From NCBI GenBank assembly GCA_027045905.1, contig JALTZY010000306.1, positions 1 to 36,526 of the forward strand: 36,526 nucleotides of DNA. The letters run 5' to 3'. Position 1 is the stretch's first letter; the number at the start of each line of letters is the position of its first letter. This DNA is from Paracoccaceae bacterium (GTDB lineage Bacteria > Pseudomonadota > Alphaproteobacteria > Rhodobacterales > Rhodobacteraceae). Position numbers and translations under genes: made by a program. Shown in pieces: positions 1-8,773 of the stretch. The notes under the pieces were generated by a model. That model ran no database searches and had not been told where the DNA came from. It worked only from the letters and a program-made list of their open reading frames with translations.

Positions 1-230
1 GCATCGAGGCGGGCGAAGCTGTCCTCTGTCTCTTCGGACAGCCAGCCATAGGAAGGTCGCTCGGCCAGAAGCGCCTCGCGCAGCATCCTGTCCACCGCCA
101 GATCGGCTTCGCTGACCGGCCCCGCACTGTCGGGCTTGTCCCAGACGGCGGGCTCGGCCCTGAAAAAGCCGAGCGCAATCTCGCCCGCCCGGCGTGCCGC
201 GTCCACCAGCAGGGCGAGATCGTCAGGCAC
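1..230 (-). CDS. Inositol monophosphatase/3'(2'),5'-bisphosphate nucleotidase (CysQ-like), N-terminal part only, runs off window
   Basis: Minus-strand reading from a GTG at 230 gives PDDLALLVDAARRAGEIALGFFRAEPAVWDKPDSAGPVSEADLAVDRMLREALLAERPSYGWLSEETEDSFARLDA; IMPase-like 'VSEADLAVD' and 'WLSEET'. Overlaps the end of the TldD-like gene. Confidence 0.7.
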   Translation of the reverse strand, partial: MPDDLALLVDAARRAGEIALGFFRAEPAVWDKPDSAGPVSEADLAVDRMLREALLAERPSYGWLSEETEDSFARLD

Positions 231-1569
231 CGGCCAGCACCATGCCATCGAGCAGGATCGAGGGCACCCGGCGGCTCAGATGCTCCTCGGCATCGTTGGA
301 AGGCACGATCCGCCCCAGCATCTCGCGCAGGTTGCCGGCGATGGTGCACTCGTTGACCGGATAGGCGATCTCGCCGTTTTCGACCCAGAAGCCGGCAGCT
401 CCGCGGGAATACTCGCCGGTGGTCGGGTTGATCGTCGCGCCGAGAAAGGAAGTGACCACCAGCCCGGTGCCCATATCGCGCAACATCGCCCCGGGAGCGG
501 TTTCGCCGGGGGTCAGGGTCACATTGGTCACTGCGGGAGAGGGTCCGCCGGAAGTGGCACGCACGGCATTGGCGGTGCTTTTCATGCCCAGTCTGCGCCC
601 GGTGGCGAGGTCGAGCACCCAGCCGGTCAGCACACCTCGGTCGATGATCAGGCGCTCCGCCGTGGGCAGGCCTTCGGCGTCAAAGGGCCGGGAGGCGGAG
701 ATGCGCGGGCGCAGCGGCTCCTCGATCAGCGACAGGCCTTCCGGCAGGATGCGCTCGCCCAGCGCATCGCGCAGCCAGGAGCTGCCGCGCGTGATGGTGG
801 CACCGTTGATTGCATTGAGAAGATGACCGATCAGCGAGGAAGAAACCCGCCGATCGAACAGAACAGGAAAGCTGCCGGTGGGCGGCTGGCGCGCGCCTGT
901 CCGGGCAGCGGCGCGCCTGCCGGCCTCGCGACCGATCTCCTCGGGCGCGGGCAGGTCGGCCTGGAAGGTGCGCGTTTCGCTCTTGTAGTCGCGCTCCATC
1001 GCGGCGCCTTCGCCCGAAATCGCCACCACATGGGTGCTGCGCGAGCTGCGCGCATAACCGCCGGAGAAACCGTTGCTGGCGGCCAGATGGATCACGTCGC
1101 GGCCATAGCCGGCGCTGGCTTCCTGGACCTGGGTGACACCGGGAACCGACAGCGCCGCATCCTCCGCCCGCCGCGCGTCCTCCTCGAGCGCCGCCGGGGC
1201 CGGTTCGGGTGCCGGATCGGCGAGCTCCAGCGCCGCCACATCCCAGTCGCGGGCCAGCTGTGCAGGATCGGCGAGGCCGATATGGGGGTCCTCCGGCGCT
1301 TCGTGCGCCATGGCCACGGCACGCTCGGCCATGGCGGTTATGGTTCCGGGGGCGCCATCGGAAGCGCTCACCACCGCCTGGCGCTGGCCGATCATCACCC
1401 GCAGGCCCAGGTCGATTCCCTCGGCGCGCTCGGCATGTTCGAGCCTGCCCCCCCGCACGTCGATGGAGAGCGACGTGCCCTGCACCACCAGACAGTCGGC
1501 CGCATCTGCTCCGGCTCTTTTGGCCGCTTCCAGCAGCGCGCCGGCGAGATTTTCCGGGGTGTCGGTCAT
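223..1569 (-). CDS. TldD/PmbA family metallopeptidase-related protein
   Basis: ORF 223..1623; likely start MTDTPENLAGALLEAAKRAGADAADCLVVQGTSLSIDVRGGRLEHAERAEG..; C-terminal GTGLVVTSFLGATINPTTGEYSRGAAGFWVENGEIAYPVNECTIAGNL typical of PmbA/TldD. Confidence 0.9.
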   Translation of the reverse strand: MTDTPENLAGALLEAAKRAGADAADCLVVQGTSLSIDVRGGRLEHAERAEGIDLGLRVMIGQRQAVVSASDGAPGTITAMAERAVAMAHEAPEDPHIGLADPAQLARDWDVAALELADPAPEPAPAALEEDARRAEDAALSVPGVTQVQEASAGYGRDVIHLAASNGFSGGYARSSRSTHVVAISGEGAAMERDYKSETRTFQADLPAPEEIGREAGRRAAARTGARQPPTGSFPVLFDRRVSSSLIGHLLNAINGATITRGSSWLRDALGERILPEGLSLIEEPLRPRISASRPFDAEGLPTAERLIIDRGVLTGWVLDLATGRRLGMKSTANAVRATSGGPSPAVTNVTLTPGETAPGAMLRDMGTGLVVTSFLGATINPTTGEYSRGAAGFWVENGEIAYPVNECTIAGNLREMLGRIVPSNDAEEHLSRRVPSILLDGMVLAGA

Positions 1570-1685
1570 GCGGAGCCCTTTCCTGCTGGCGCAAGAGGTA
1601 ATGCGCCGCGGGGACGGGCGCAAGAGAAAGGGCCGCGAGTTCCCCCGCGACCCCGATCCTTCAGCTGATGCGTTTGTCGCCGCGC

Positions 1686-3206
1686 TTACTGCAGGCGCTG
1701 GCCATTGGCGAGGATCTGGCCGTCGGACCGGATCTCGATGGTCGAAAGCACCTCGTCCTCGCCCGGCCCCGGGCGGCCGAACAGACCCAGCATCATGCGC
1801 GCACCCATGGCATCGTCCTCGCTCATCAGTCCCATGGAGACCAGCGTGTCCATCAGCCCATTGGCCCCGGTCAGCTTCAGGTCCACGGAGCCGTCGGGCG
1901 CGGGCATCCCGTCGAAGGTCTCCAGGTCGTCATTGTTGAAGATGAAGCTGCCGGTGCCGGTCAGTTCGGCACCCGCGGCGCTGACCCGAAGCTGGTTGAG
2001 CGTCAGGTTCTGCAGCGCAAAGGGGATCTCCGCACCGTCAAAGGCGGCGACATTGGCCGGATCGAGGATATCGAGCAGCCAGTTGGCCTTCCCGGCCAGA
2101 TCAATGATCAGGGTTGCCGGGTCATGCGGCAGGGTGCCGGTCGGGTCGATGATGCCCCAGATCATGTCATCCGGTGCGAAATCCACCAGCTTGAACAGCG
2201 TGACGAAATCGCCGGGCATGTCGGACCTGGAGACCGGCATGGCGAATTCCACTGCCAGCTCTCCGGTGGAAAAGCTGACCGGGATCGGGATCTCGGAGCC
2301 CGTGAGGAAGGCCTTGAGCTCCTGCAGGCTGGTAGTATAGGCGAGCTTATCCGCATCCATGGCAAAGGAGAAGCTGCTGCCCCCGGTCGAGGTGGAGCCG
2401 GAAGCGTTCTCCTCGCCATCCCTGAAGGAAAACTCGCTCGCCCCCGCACCGAATCCCATGCTGCCCTCGACGGCGAAGCCGTTGCGGAAAGCGGCGAGCA
2501 TGTCATTGGGGTCATAGTCCATGGGCAGGGCTACCGTGCCCGACAGACTTATCCGCGAATTGCGGCCGCGGAGCACGAAGAAGCCGTCCCCCCCTGGCTC
2601 GCTGGCGGAGAATTCGTAGCGCATCCCGCCGCTGGCGATCATGCTCTGCTCGACGATCTGCAGATTGCCGCTCCGGATACGCCCGTCCCCGGACAGGCCC
2701 GACAGGCCCATCTGAAACTTGACGATATCCAGCGGCTCGCCGCCGATATCCAGGGAGCTGAGCGCCAGGGAGACCTCGTCACCGGAGAACTCGTATTTCA
2801 TGTCTTCGGGCGTGCCTGCGACCGTCATCTTCATGCCCGGCTGGCTGTAGGTGAAGGTCACCTGCACCATTTCGCCTTTTTCCGGGAGCGCCTGGACCCC
2901 GATTTGGGACGAATCCGGCATGACGATGGAAACCGTGCCATCGCCATTATCGACGAAGCGCATCCCCTCCATGGTAATCGCAACCGAGCCCTCGCCCTCC
3001 GGTATCCGCATGGTCATGCGCAGCCCCCGGACATCCAGGCTGCCGCCATCCGCGGTTTCGGTGGCGCTGACGCTGTAGCCGTTACGCTCCATGTAACCAC
3101 GCCAGTTGTCCCATACCTGCCGGGGGGTGACTTCGGCAAGGCTGGCGGTACTGGCAAATAATGCAGCGATCAGGGCGCTACTGCCCAAGGAATATCTGGT
3201 GTTCAT
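1686..3206 (-). CDS. DUF2125-like secreted/periplasmic protein
   Basis: ORF 1686..3236 with signal-peptide start MNTRYSLGSSALIAALFASTASLAEVTPRQVWDNWRGYMERNGYSV; resembles DUF2125 proteins of Rhodobacterales. Confidence 0.7.
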   Translation of the reverse strand: MNTRYSLGSSALIAALFASTASLAEVTPRQVWDNWRGYMERNGYSVSATETADGGSLDVRGLRMTMRIPEGEGSVAITMEGMRFVDNGDGTVSIVMPDSSQIGVQALPEKGEMVQVTFTYSQPGMKMTVAGTPEDMKYEFSGDEVSLALSSLDIGGEPLDIVKFQMGLSGLSGDGRIRSGNLQIVEQSMIASGGMRYEFSASEPGGDGFFVLRGRNSRISLSGTVALPMDYDPNDMLAAFRNGFAVEGSMGFGAGASEFSFRDGEENASGSTSTGGSSFSFAMDADKLAYTTSLQELKAFLTGSEIPIPVSFSTGELAVEFAMPVSRSDMPGDFVTLFKLVDFAPDDMIWGIIDPTGTLPHDPATLIIDLAGKANWLLDILDPANVAAFDGAEIPFALQNLTLNQLRVSAAGAELTGTGSFIFNNDDLETFDGMPAPDGSVDLKLTGANGLMDTLVSMGLMSEDDAMGARMMLGLFGRPGPGEDEVLSTIEIRSDGQILANGQRLQ

Positions 3207-3342
3207 GACAAACCTTTTCCTGTTAATCTCGTGCACAATACAATGACTCGGAGCCGCGGCGGGATCAAGAGCGGGATCAGGACACGTCTTTCACGGCATT
3301 TTCCTGTATCCGCTGTGGAGACAAGAAAGGGCATGGGGGAAC

Positions 3343-4107
3343 ATGGCTGACATTGCCGACCTTGGGGAACAGACCGTCATCATTACCGGGGCCAGCCGGG
3401 GGATCGGCGAGGCGGCTGCGCGGATTTTCGCCGAGCGGGGGGCGAATGTGGCGCTGCTGGCGCGCAGCGGCGGCGAAATCGCCCGCATCGCCGGAGAAAT
3501 CGGCACCCGGGCGCTGGCGATTCCCTGCGACGTGGCCGACTGGGGCCAATGCGCGGCGGCGGTGGCGCAAGCGGTCAAGACCTTCGGCCGGGTGGATGTG
3601 CTGGTGAACAATGCCGGCGTCATCGAGCCGATCGGCCCGCTGGCCGATTCGGACCCCGCCGCCTGGGGCCGCGTGATCGACGTGAACCTCAAGGGCGTCT
3701 ATCACATGGCGCGCGCGGTGCTGGGGCAGATGCGTGCCCAGGGCGGCGGGACGATCCTGAATATCGGCTCTGGCGCCGCTCATCGCCCGCTCGAGGGCTG
3801 GGCCCATTACTGCGCGTCCAAGGCCGGGGTGCACATGCTCACCCGTTGCCTGCATCTCGAAGAATCCGGGCGGGGGATCCGGGTGATGAGCCTTTCGCCC
3901 GGGACGGTGGCCACCGAGATGCAGCGCGAGATCAAGGCATCCGGGATCAACCCGGTCGCCGCTCTGGACTGGAGCGACCATATCCCGCCCGAATGGGTGG
4001 CAGAGGCGCTGGTCTGGATGTGCGGCGCGGATGCGAATGCGTTTCTCGGTCAGGAAATCTCCCTGCGCGAGGAAGAGATCCGCCGCCGCGTGGGGGTCGG
4101 CGCATGA
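3343..4107 (+). CDS. SDR family oxidoreductase
   Basis: TGASRGIG cofactor motif, NNAGV, YCASK catalytic motif, SPGTVATEM. Confidence 0.92.
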   Translation: MADIADLGEQTVIITGASRGIGEAAARIFAERGANVALLARSGGEIARIAGEIGTRALAIPCDVADWGQCAAAVAQAVKTFGRVDVLVNNAGVIEPIGPLADSDPAAWGRVIDVNLKGVYHMARAVLGQMRAQGGGTILNIGSGAAHRPLEGWAHYCASKAGVHMLTRCLHLEESGRGIRVMSLSPGTVATEMQREIKASGINPVAALDWSDHIPPEWVAEALVWMCGADANAFLGQEISLREEEIRRRVGVGA

Positions 4108-4715
4108 TCCGGCTCGAGCGGGAGGGCGCGCTGTGGCTGGTCACGCTGGAGCGCCCCGACAAGGCCAATGCGCTGACCCGCGAAATGCTCACCCGCCTTG
4201 CCGACATCGCCGAGGCGGCGGCGGGCGAGGCGCGGGCGCTGATCCTGACCGGGACGGGCGAGGTCTTTTCCGCCGGGATGGACCTTGCCGCCGCGCGCGA
4301 GGGCCTTGCCACCGATCCGGTCTGGGAGCGCCTCTCCGGCGCGCTGGCCCGCGCGCCATATCTCAGCATCGCCGCGCTAAACGGCACGCTCGCCGGCGGC
4401 GCCTTCGGCATGGCGCTGGCCTGTGACCTGCGTATCGCTGTCCCCGGCGCCAGATTTTTCTACCCGGTGATGAAGCTCGGCTTCCTGCCTCAGCCTTCGG
4501 ACCCGGGGCGCCTGGCGGCGCTGATCGGCCCGGCGCGGGCCAGGATGATCCTCATGGCCGGGCAGAAGATCACCGCCGAAGAGGCGCTTTCCTGGGGACT
4601 GATCGAGCGCATCGTCTCGCCCCGCGACCTGCTCGCCACCGCCCGCGCGCTGGCCGCCGACACGCTCGCCGCCAACCCCGAACACGCCGCCGCGATCCGC
4701 TCGCTCCTGTCCTGA
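4104..4715 (+). CDS. Enoyl-CoA hydratase/isomerase family protein
   Basis: ATGA overlap with upstream SDR; MIRLEREGALWLVTLERPDKANALTREML..., FSAGMDLAA, GGAFGMALACDLRIA crotonase motifs. Confidence 0.88.
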   Translation: MIRLEREGALWLVTLERPDKANALTREMLTRLADIAEAAAGEARALILTGTGEVFSAGMDLAAAREGLATDPVWERLSGALARAPYLSIAALNGTLAGGAFGMALACDLRIAVPGARFFYPVMKLGFLPQPSDPGRLAALIGPARARMILMAGQKITAEEALSWGLIERIVSPRDLLATARALAADTLAANPEHAAAIRSLLS

Positions 4716-4865
4716 CCCCCCAGGCGCTTGCCCGCGCGCCGGTTCCGTGGCAGATCGGCCGCGCAAGCTGCAGAGGGTGCACATGTCAGCACAGCCGGAA
4801 ATCGCTGCCGCGGCATTGGGCCATGCCCGGCAAGGCCGGGAAATGGCCCGGGGCGGGCTGCTCTG

Positions 4866-6050
4866 GTGAAACAGGCGCTGGTGATCGGCGCCGGCCCCGC
4901 CGGCCTGATGGCCGCCGAAGAACTGGCGCGAACCGGGCTTGCGGTCACCATTGCCGAGGCCATGCCCAGCCCCGGGCGCAAGCTGCTCATGGCCGGAAAA
5001 AGCGGGCTGAACCTCACCAAGGACGAGCCGCTCGCCGATTTCCTCGCCGCTTACGACCGCGCGCCGATCCGCGAGATCGTCGCCCGCTTCGGCCCCGAAC
5101 AGGTGCGCGCATGGGCGCGCGGGCTGGGGGTCGAGACCTTTGCCGGCACGTCGGACCGCGTCTTTCCGCGCGAGATGAAGGCCTCGCCCCTGCTGCGCGC
5201 CTGGCTTGGCCGGATGCAGGGCGTGCGCCTCATGACCCGCTGGCGCTGGCGCGGCTGGGAGGGGGCGGCGATGACCTTCGACACGCCCGAGGGGCGGCAG
5301 GTGGTGAAGCCCGATGTGAGCGTGCTGGCGCTGGGCGGGGCCAGCTGGCCGCGCCTTGGCAGCAGCGGCGAATGGGTCGAAATCCTCGGCGCCCGCGGCG
5401 TGGCGATCACCCCGCTTGCGCCGGCCAATGCGGGGCTCGGCGTGGACTGGTCGGAGCACATGCGCCCGCTGTTCGGGGCACCCGTCAAGGTTGCAAAGTT
5501 GACAGCTGTCAACTTTTCCGTGCGCGGCGAATTCGTCATCTCCCGCCACGGGCTGGAGGGCAGCGCGATCTATGCGGTCTCTAAAGCCGTGCGCGAGGGG
5601 GCGGTGCTCCATCTAGACCTGCTGCCTGATCTCACCCTCGCCGAGGTCACCGCCCGCCTCAGCCGCCCGCGCGGCAAGGCCAGCCTGACCAACCACCTGC
5701 GCAAGACCCTGCGCCTGGACAAGCCCCGCCTCGCCCTGCTCAACGAATGCGCCCGCCCCCTGCCCCGGGGCGCGGCCCTCGCCCGACTGCTGAAAAACCT
5801 GCCGGTCCGCCACCAGGGCCTGCGCCCGCTTGCCGAGGCGATCTCCACCGCCGGGGGCGTGGCCTTCTCGGGCCTCACCGAGGGCCTGATGCTCGCCGCC
5901 CTGCCCGGCACCTTCGTGGCCGGCGAAATGCTCGACTGGGAGGCCCCGACCGGCGGCTACCTGCTCACCGCCTGCCTCGCCACCGGCCGCCATGCCGGAC
6001 GCGCCGCCGCCCGGTTCGCTCTGTCCGGCCCCGACGACCGGGCCGGGTAA
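4866..6050 (+). CDS. NAD(P)/FAD-dependent oxidoreductase, HI0933/BaiN-like flavoprotein
   Basis: Probable GTG start VKQALVIGAGPAGLMAAEELARTGLAVTIAEAMPSPGRKLLMAGKSGLNLTKDE; C-term TGGYLLTACLATGRHAGRAAA. Confidence 0.85.
   Translation: MKQALVIGAGPAGLMAAEELARTGLAVTIAEAMPSPGRKLLMAGKSGLNLTKDEPLADFLAAYDRAPIREIVARFGPEQVRAWARGLGVETFAGTSDRVFPREMKASPLLRAWLGRMQGVRLMTRWRWRGWEGAAMTFDTPEGRQVVKPDVSVLALGGASWPRLGSSGEWVEILGARGVAITPLAPANAGLGVDWSEHMRPLFGAPVKVAKLTAVNFSVRGEFVISRHGLEGSAIYAVSKAVREGAVLHLDLLPDLTLAEVTARLSRPRGKASLTNHLRKTLRLDKPRLALLNECARPLPRGAALARLLKNLPVRHQGLRPLAEAISTAGGVAFSGLTEGLMLAALPGTFVAGEMLDWEAPTGGYLLTACLATGRHAGRAAARFALSGPDDRAG
5495..5516. repeat. Perfect 22-bp palindrome AAAGTTGACAGCTGTCAACTTT inside the BaiN-like CDS
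   Basis: Read directly: AAAGTTGACAG is the exact reverse complement of CTGTCAACTTT. Confidence 0.9.
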
Positions 6051-6051
6051 C

Positions 6052-6840
6052 TCAGAGATCGAAGCTGGCGAAAAGCGGGGCGTGGTCGCTCGGCTTCTCC
6101 CAGCCGCGCGCAGCCCGCAGCACCCGCGAGCCATGCCCGGAAGCGGCGATGTCCGGGCTGGCCCAGACATGGTCGAGCCGGCGCCCCTTGTCGGCGCGGT
6201 CCCAGTCCGGCGAGCGGTAGGACCACCAGGTGTAGAGCCTGCCTTCGGGGATGTCCTTGCGGGTGATATCAACCCAGCCGCCCGCCTCCTGCACCTCGGC
6301 CAGATGCTCCACCTCGATCGGCGTGTGGCTCACCACCTTGAGCAATTGCTTGTGGCTCCAGACGTCATCTTCGCGTGGGGCGATATTGAGATCGCCCACG
6401 AGGATGGCCCGCTCCGGGCGCTCGGCGGCGAAATGGTCGCGCATCTCGGTCAGATAATCGAGCTTCTGGCCGAATTTCTCGTTTACCTCCCGGTCTGGCT
6501 TGTCGCCCCCGGCAGGCACATAGAAATTGTGGATCACCACGCCGTTATCAAGCTGCCCGGCGATATGGCGCGCGTGCCCCAGCGCGGCGAAATCGTGCCG
6601 CGCCACCTCGCGGATCGGCAGGCGCGACAGGATGGCGACGCCATTATAGCCCTTCTGCCCGTTGGCGATCATGTGGCGGTAACCCAGCGCGGCAAAGCCT
6701 TCGGTCGGGATCCTGTCCACCGGGCTCTTGCATTCCTGCAGGCAGAGCACGTCCGGCGCTTCTTCACGGAGCAGCTTTTGCACCAGGTTTTCGCGCAGGC
6801 GGACCGAGTTGATATTCCAGGTGGCAAGGGTGAAGGGCAT
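6052..6840 (-). CDS. xthA: Exodeoxyribonuclease III
   Basis: MPFTLATWNINSVRLRENLVQKLLREEAPDVLCLQECK... GDLNIAPREDDVW ... RRLDHVWASP ... PSDHAPLFASFDL; AP endonuclease family motifs. Confidence 0.93.
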   Translation of the reverse strand: MPFTLATWNINSVRLRENLVQKLLREEAPDVLCLQECKSPVDRIPTEGFAALGYRHMIANGQKGYNGVAILSRLPIREVARHDFAALGHARHIAGQLDNGVVIHNFYVPAGGDKPDREVNEKFGQKLDYLTEMRDHFAAERPERAILVGDLNIAPREDDVWSHKQLLKVVSHTPIEVEHLAEVQEAGGWVDITRKDIPEGRLYTWWSYRSPDWDRADKGRRLDHVWASPDIAASGHGSRVLRAARGWEKPSDHAPLFASFDL

Positions 6841-6889
6841 GGCGGGCTCCTGTTGGGTCCGCCTGTTCTAGGCCCTACACCCCTGCGGC

Positions 6890-7261
6890 TCAAGCGTAGC
6901 TGACCACTTCCCACTCCACATTGTCGTGGTCGCGGAAATAGAACCGGCGACCGGGTTCGTAATCGCCGTGATCGACCGGCACGAAGCCCTCGGCGACCAC
7001 CCGCGCCTCGGTCGCGTCCAGGTCGTCCACCACCACGCCCACATGGTTGAGCGCGGCGCGCGTTTCATAGCTCGAGCTGCCATCCCGGAGCGGTGTCGCC
7101 GGGCAGTAGAGCGCCACATAGCTTGCATCGTCGCCCACATGATAGGTGGTCCCGCCCGACAGCGCAGCGCCGTGCCAGCGCGTGTGCCAGCCGAAAACCC
7201 GGCCGAGCCAGTCCGCAGTCGCGGCAGGATCGGCTACCGTGATATTGACATGTTCGAGCAT
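6890..7261 (-). CDS. VOC (glyoxalase/bleomycin-resistance-like) family protein
   Basis: MLEHVNITVADPAATADWLGRVFGW... LNHVGVVVDDLDATEARVVAEGF... FYFRDHDNVEWEVVSYA. Confidence 0.88.
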   Translation of the reverse strand: MLEHVNITVADPAATADWLGRVFGWHTRWHGAALSGGTTYHVGDDASYVALYCPATPLRDGSSSYETRAALNHVGVVVDDLDATEARVVAEGFVPVDHGDYEPGRRFYFRDHDNVEWEVVSYA

Positions 7262-7291
7262 TTTGTTCTCCTTACATTTCTGATTTATCCT

Positions 7292-7321
7292 TGGTAATTG
7301 CTCAAGCTAACTTGAGGTCAA
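7292..7321 (-). promoter_or_regulatory. SoxR-type promoter for the VOC-xthA unit: SoxR box with -35 TTGACC and 19-bp spacer
   Basis: Minus-strand read: TTGACC-TCAAGTTAGCTTGAGCAAT-TACCAA; palindrome CTCAAGCTAACTTGAG on + at 7301-7316. Closely resembles the E. coli soxS promoter as I recall it (TTTACC-TCAAGTTAACTTGAGGAAT-TATACT). Confidence 0.85.
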
Positions 7322-7332
7322 GGAGAATTATC

Positions 7333-7785
7333 GTGGCTGAGAAAGAAATTTCCATCGGCATGCTGGCGCGGCGCACCGGGCTGGCTGTATCCGCCATCCG
7401 GTATTATGAAACGCTCGGGCTGGTGCGCCCCGGGCGCAATGCCGGCGGGCAAAGGCGTTTTCGGCGCTCTGACATCCGGCGGCTGAGCTTTGTCGCCATT
7501 GCCCAGCGGCTGGGGTTCCCGTTGGCGCGCATTGGAGAGCTTCTGGCCGGCCTGCCCGATGAGCGCACGCCGACCCGGCGCGACTGGACGCGCATGTCGC
7601 AAATGTTTCGCACGGACCTGGACGCGCGCATTGCCGAGCTTGAGCGCCTGCGCGACCAGCTTGACGGGTGCATCGGTTGCGGCTGTCTGTCGCTGAAACG
7701 CTGCGCGCTTTACAACCCTGGCGACCGGGCACGCGCCAAGGGGCCAGGGCCGCGCTATCTGCTGGGGGACCGCGCCGAGGGATAA
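7333..7785 (+). CDS. soxR: Redox-sensitive transcriptional activator SoxR (MerR family, [2Fe-2S])
   Basis: MerR helix-turn-helix (SIGMLARRTGLAVSAIRYYETLGLVRPGRNAGGQRRFRRSDI) and SoxR cluster motif CIGCGCLSLKRC; probable GTG start at 7333 downstream of the SoxR box. Confidence 0.92.
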   Translation: MAEKEISIGMLARRTGLAVSAIRYYETLGLVRPGRNAGGQRRFRRSDIRRLSFVAIAQRLGFPLARIGELLAGLPDERTPTRRDWTRMSQMFRTDLDARIAELERLRDQLDGCIGCGCLSLKRCALYNPGDRARAKGPGPRYLLGDRAEG

Positions 7786-7810
7786 AAAAGACCCGGCTCG
7801 AGGCCGGGTC
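7784..7810 (-). terminator. Rho-independent terminator for the minus-strand response regulator gene
   Basis: Stem GACCCGGC/GCCGGGTC (7790-7797 / 7803-7810), 5-nt loop; followed on the minus strand by a T6 run (7784-7789). Confidence 0.75.
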
Positions 7811-7938
7811 AGTCCAACAGGGAGGTAGTGCCATGACCCCGGCACCAGGGGAACTGATGAAACCGGAAACAATCCCGGTCATTATCCATCATAGTTTCGA
7901 ATTGTGCCGAAAATATGACGATATGCAAATATATGGGA

Positions 7939-8625
7939 TTACGCGACCAGTTTGTAACCCCCGGACTCCGTGACAAGGAGTCGCGCATTGGATGGATCGG
8001 GCTCGATCTTCTGGCGCAGGCGGTAGATATGGGTCTCCAGCGTGTGGGTGGTGACGCCCGCATTATAGCCCCAGACCTCGTGCAGCAGCACATCGCGCGC
8101 CACCACGCTTTCGCCGGCGCGGTAGAGAAACTTGAGGATATTGGTTTCCTTCTCGGTCAGGCGAATCTTGCGCTCGTCTTCGGTGATCAGCATCTTCATT
8201 GCCGGCTTGAACGTATAGGGACCAAGCTGAAACACCGCATCTTCGCTCTGCTCGTGCTGGCGCAGCTGGGCGCGGATGCGTGCGAGCAGGACCGGGAACT
8301 TGAACGGCTTGGTCACGTAATCGTTGGCCCCGGCATCGAGCCCGAGGATGGTATCGGCATCGCTGTCATGGCCGGTCAGCATCAGGATCGGGCATTTCAC
8401 CCCCTGCTTGCGCATCAGCCGGCACAGTTCGCGGCCATCGGTATCGGGCAGGCCCACATCGAGAATCACCAGGTCATAGAGCGCTTCCCTGGCCCGGCGC
8501 ATGGCCTCGACGCCATTGGCCGCTTCGAACACGTCGAAATCCTCGGTCATCACCAGCTGTTCGGCTAGTGCATCGCGCAGGTCGTCGTCGTCATCCACCA
8601 GCAGGATCTTCTTGACATTTGGCAT
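7939..8625 (-). CDS. OmpR/PhoB-family response regulator, no adjacent histidine kinase
   Basis: [24 protein letters not shown]... [20 protein letters not shown]... [17 protein letters not shown]; winged-helix C-term [27 protein letters not shown]. Confidence 0.92.
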   Translation of the reverse strand: MPNVKKILLVDDDDDLRDALAEQLVMTEDFDVFEAANGVEAMRRAREALYDLVILDVGLPDTDGRELCRLMRKQGVKCPILMLTGHDSDADTILGLDAGANDYVTKPFKFPVLLARIRAQLRQHEQSEDAVFQLGPYTFKPAMKMLITEDERKIRLTEKETNILKFLYRAGESVVARDVLLHEVWGYNAGVTTHTLETHIYRLRQKIEPDPSNARLLVTESGGYKLVA

Positions 8626-8773
8626 CGCCTCTCCTCCGTCCTGCCCCAGAGATGTGCCGGATGCTTGCTTTTGGCAAGTTTTGCGGCAAAGGCTCACGCG
8701 CATGTGTCGAAATCGCGGGATATGTTTCAAATTCCCACATTCCGGCCTATGTAGGGCGGAAAACGGAAGCGAC

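Noticed and set aside
136-1668. 510-aa + strand ORF opposite the TldD/PmbA gene
   Set aside because: Low-complexity, Arg/Gly/Ala-rich shadow ORF from high-GC codon bias; opposite strand encodes a clear family member.
3343-4715. SDR plus enoyl-CoA hydratase as part of the benzoyl-CoA pathway (BadH/BadK-like)
   Set aside because: 13 kb from the island, separated by housekeeping genes, and the dch/oah/had set already covers these steps; generic families only.
4716-4865. Short ORF MSAQPEIAAAALGHARQGREMARGGLLW before the BaiN-like gene
   Set aside because: 28 aa, no recognisable motif; could be leader sequence but unsupported.
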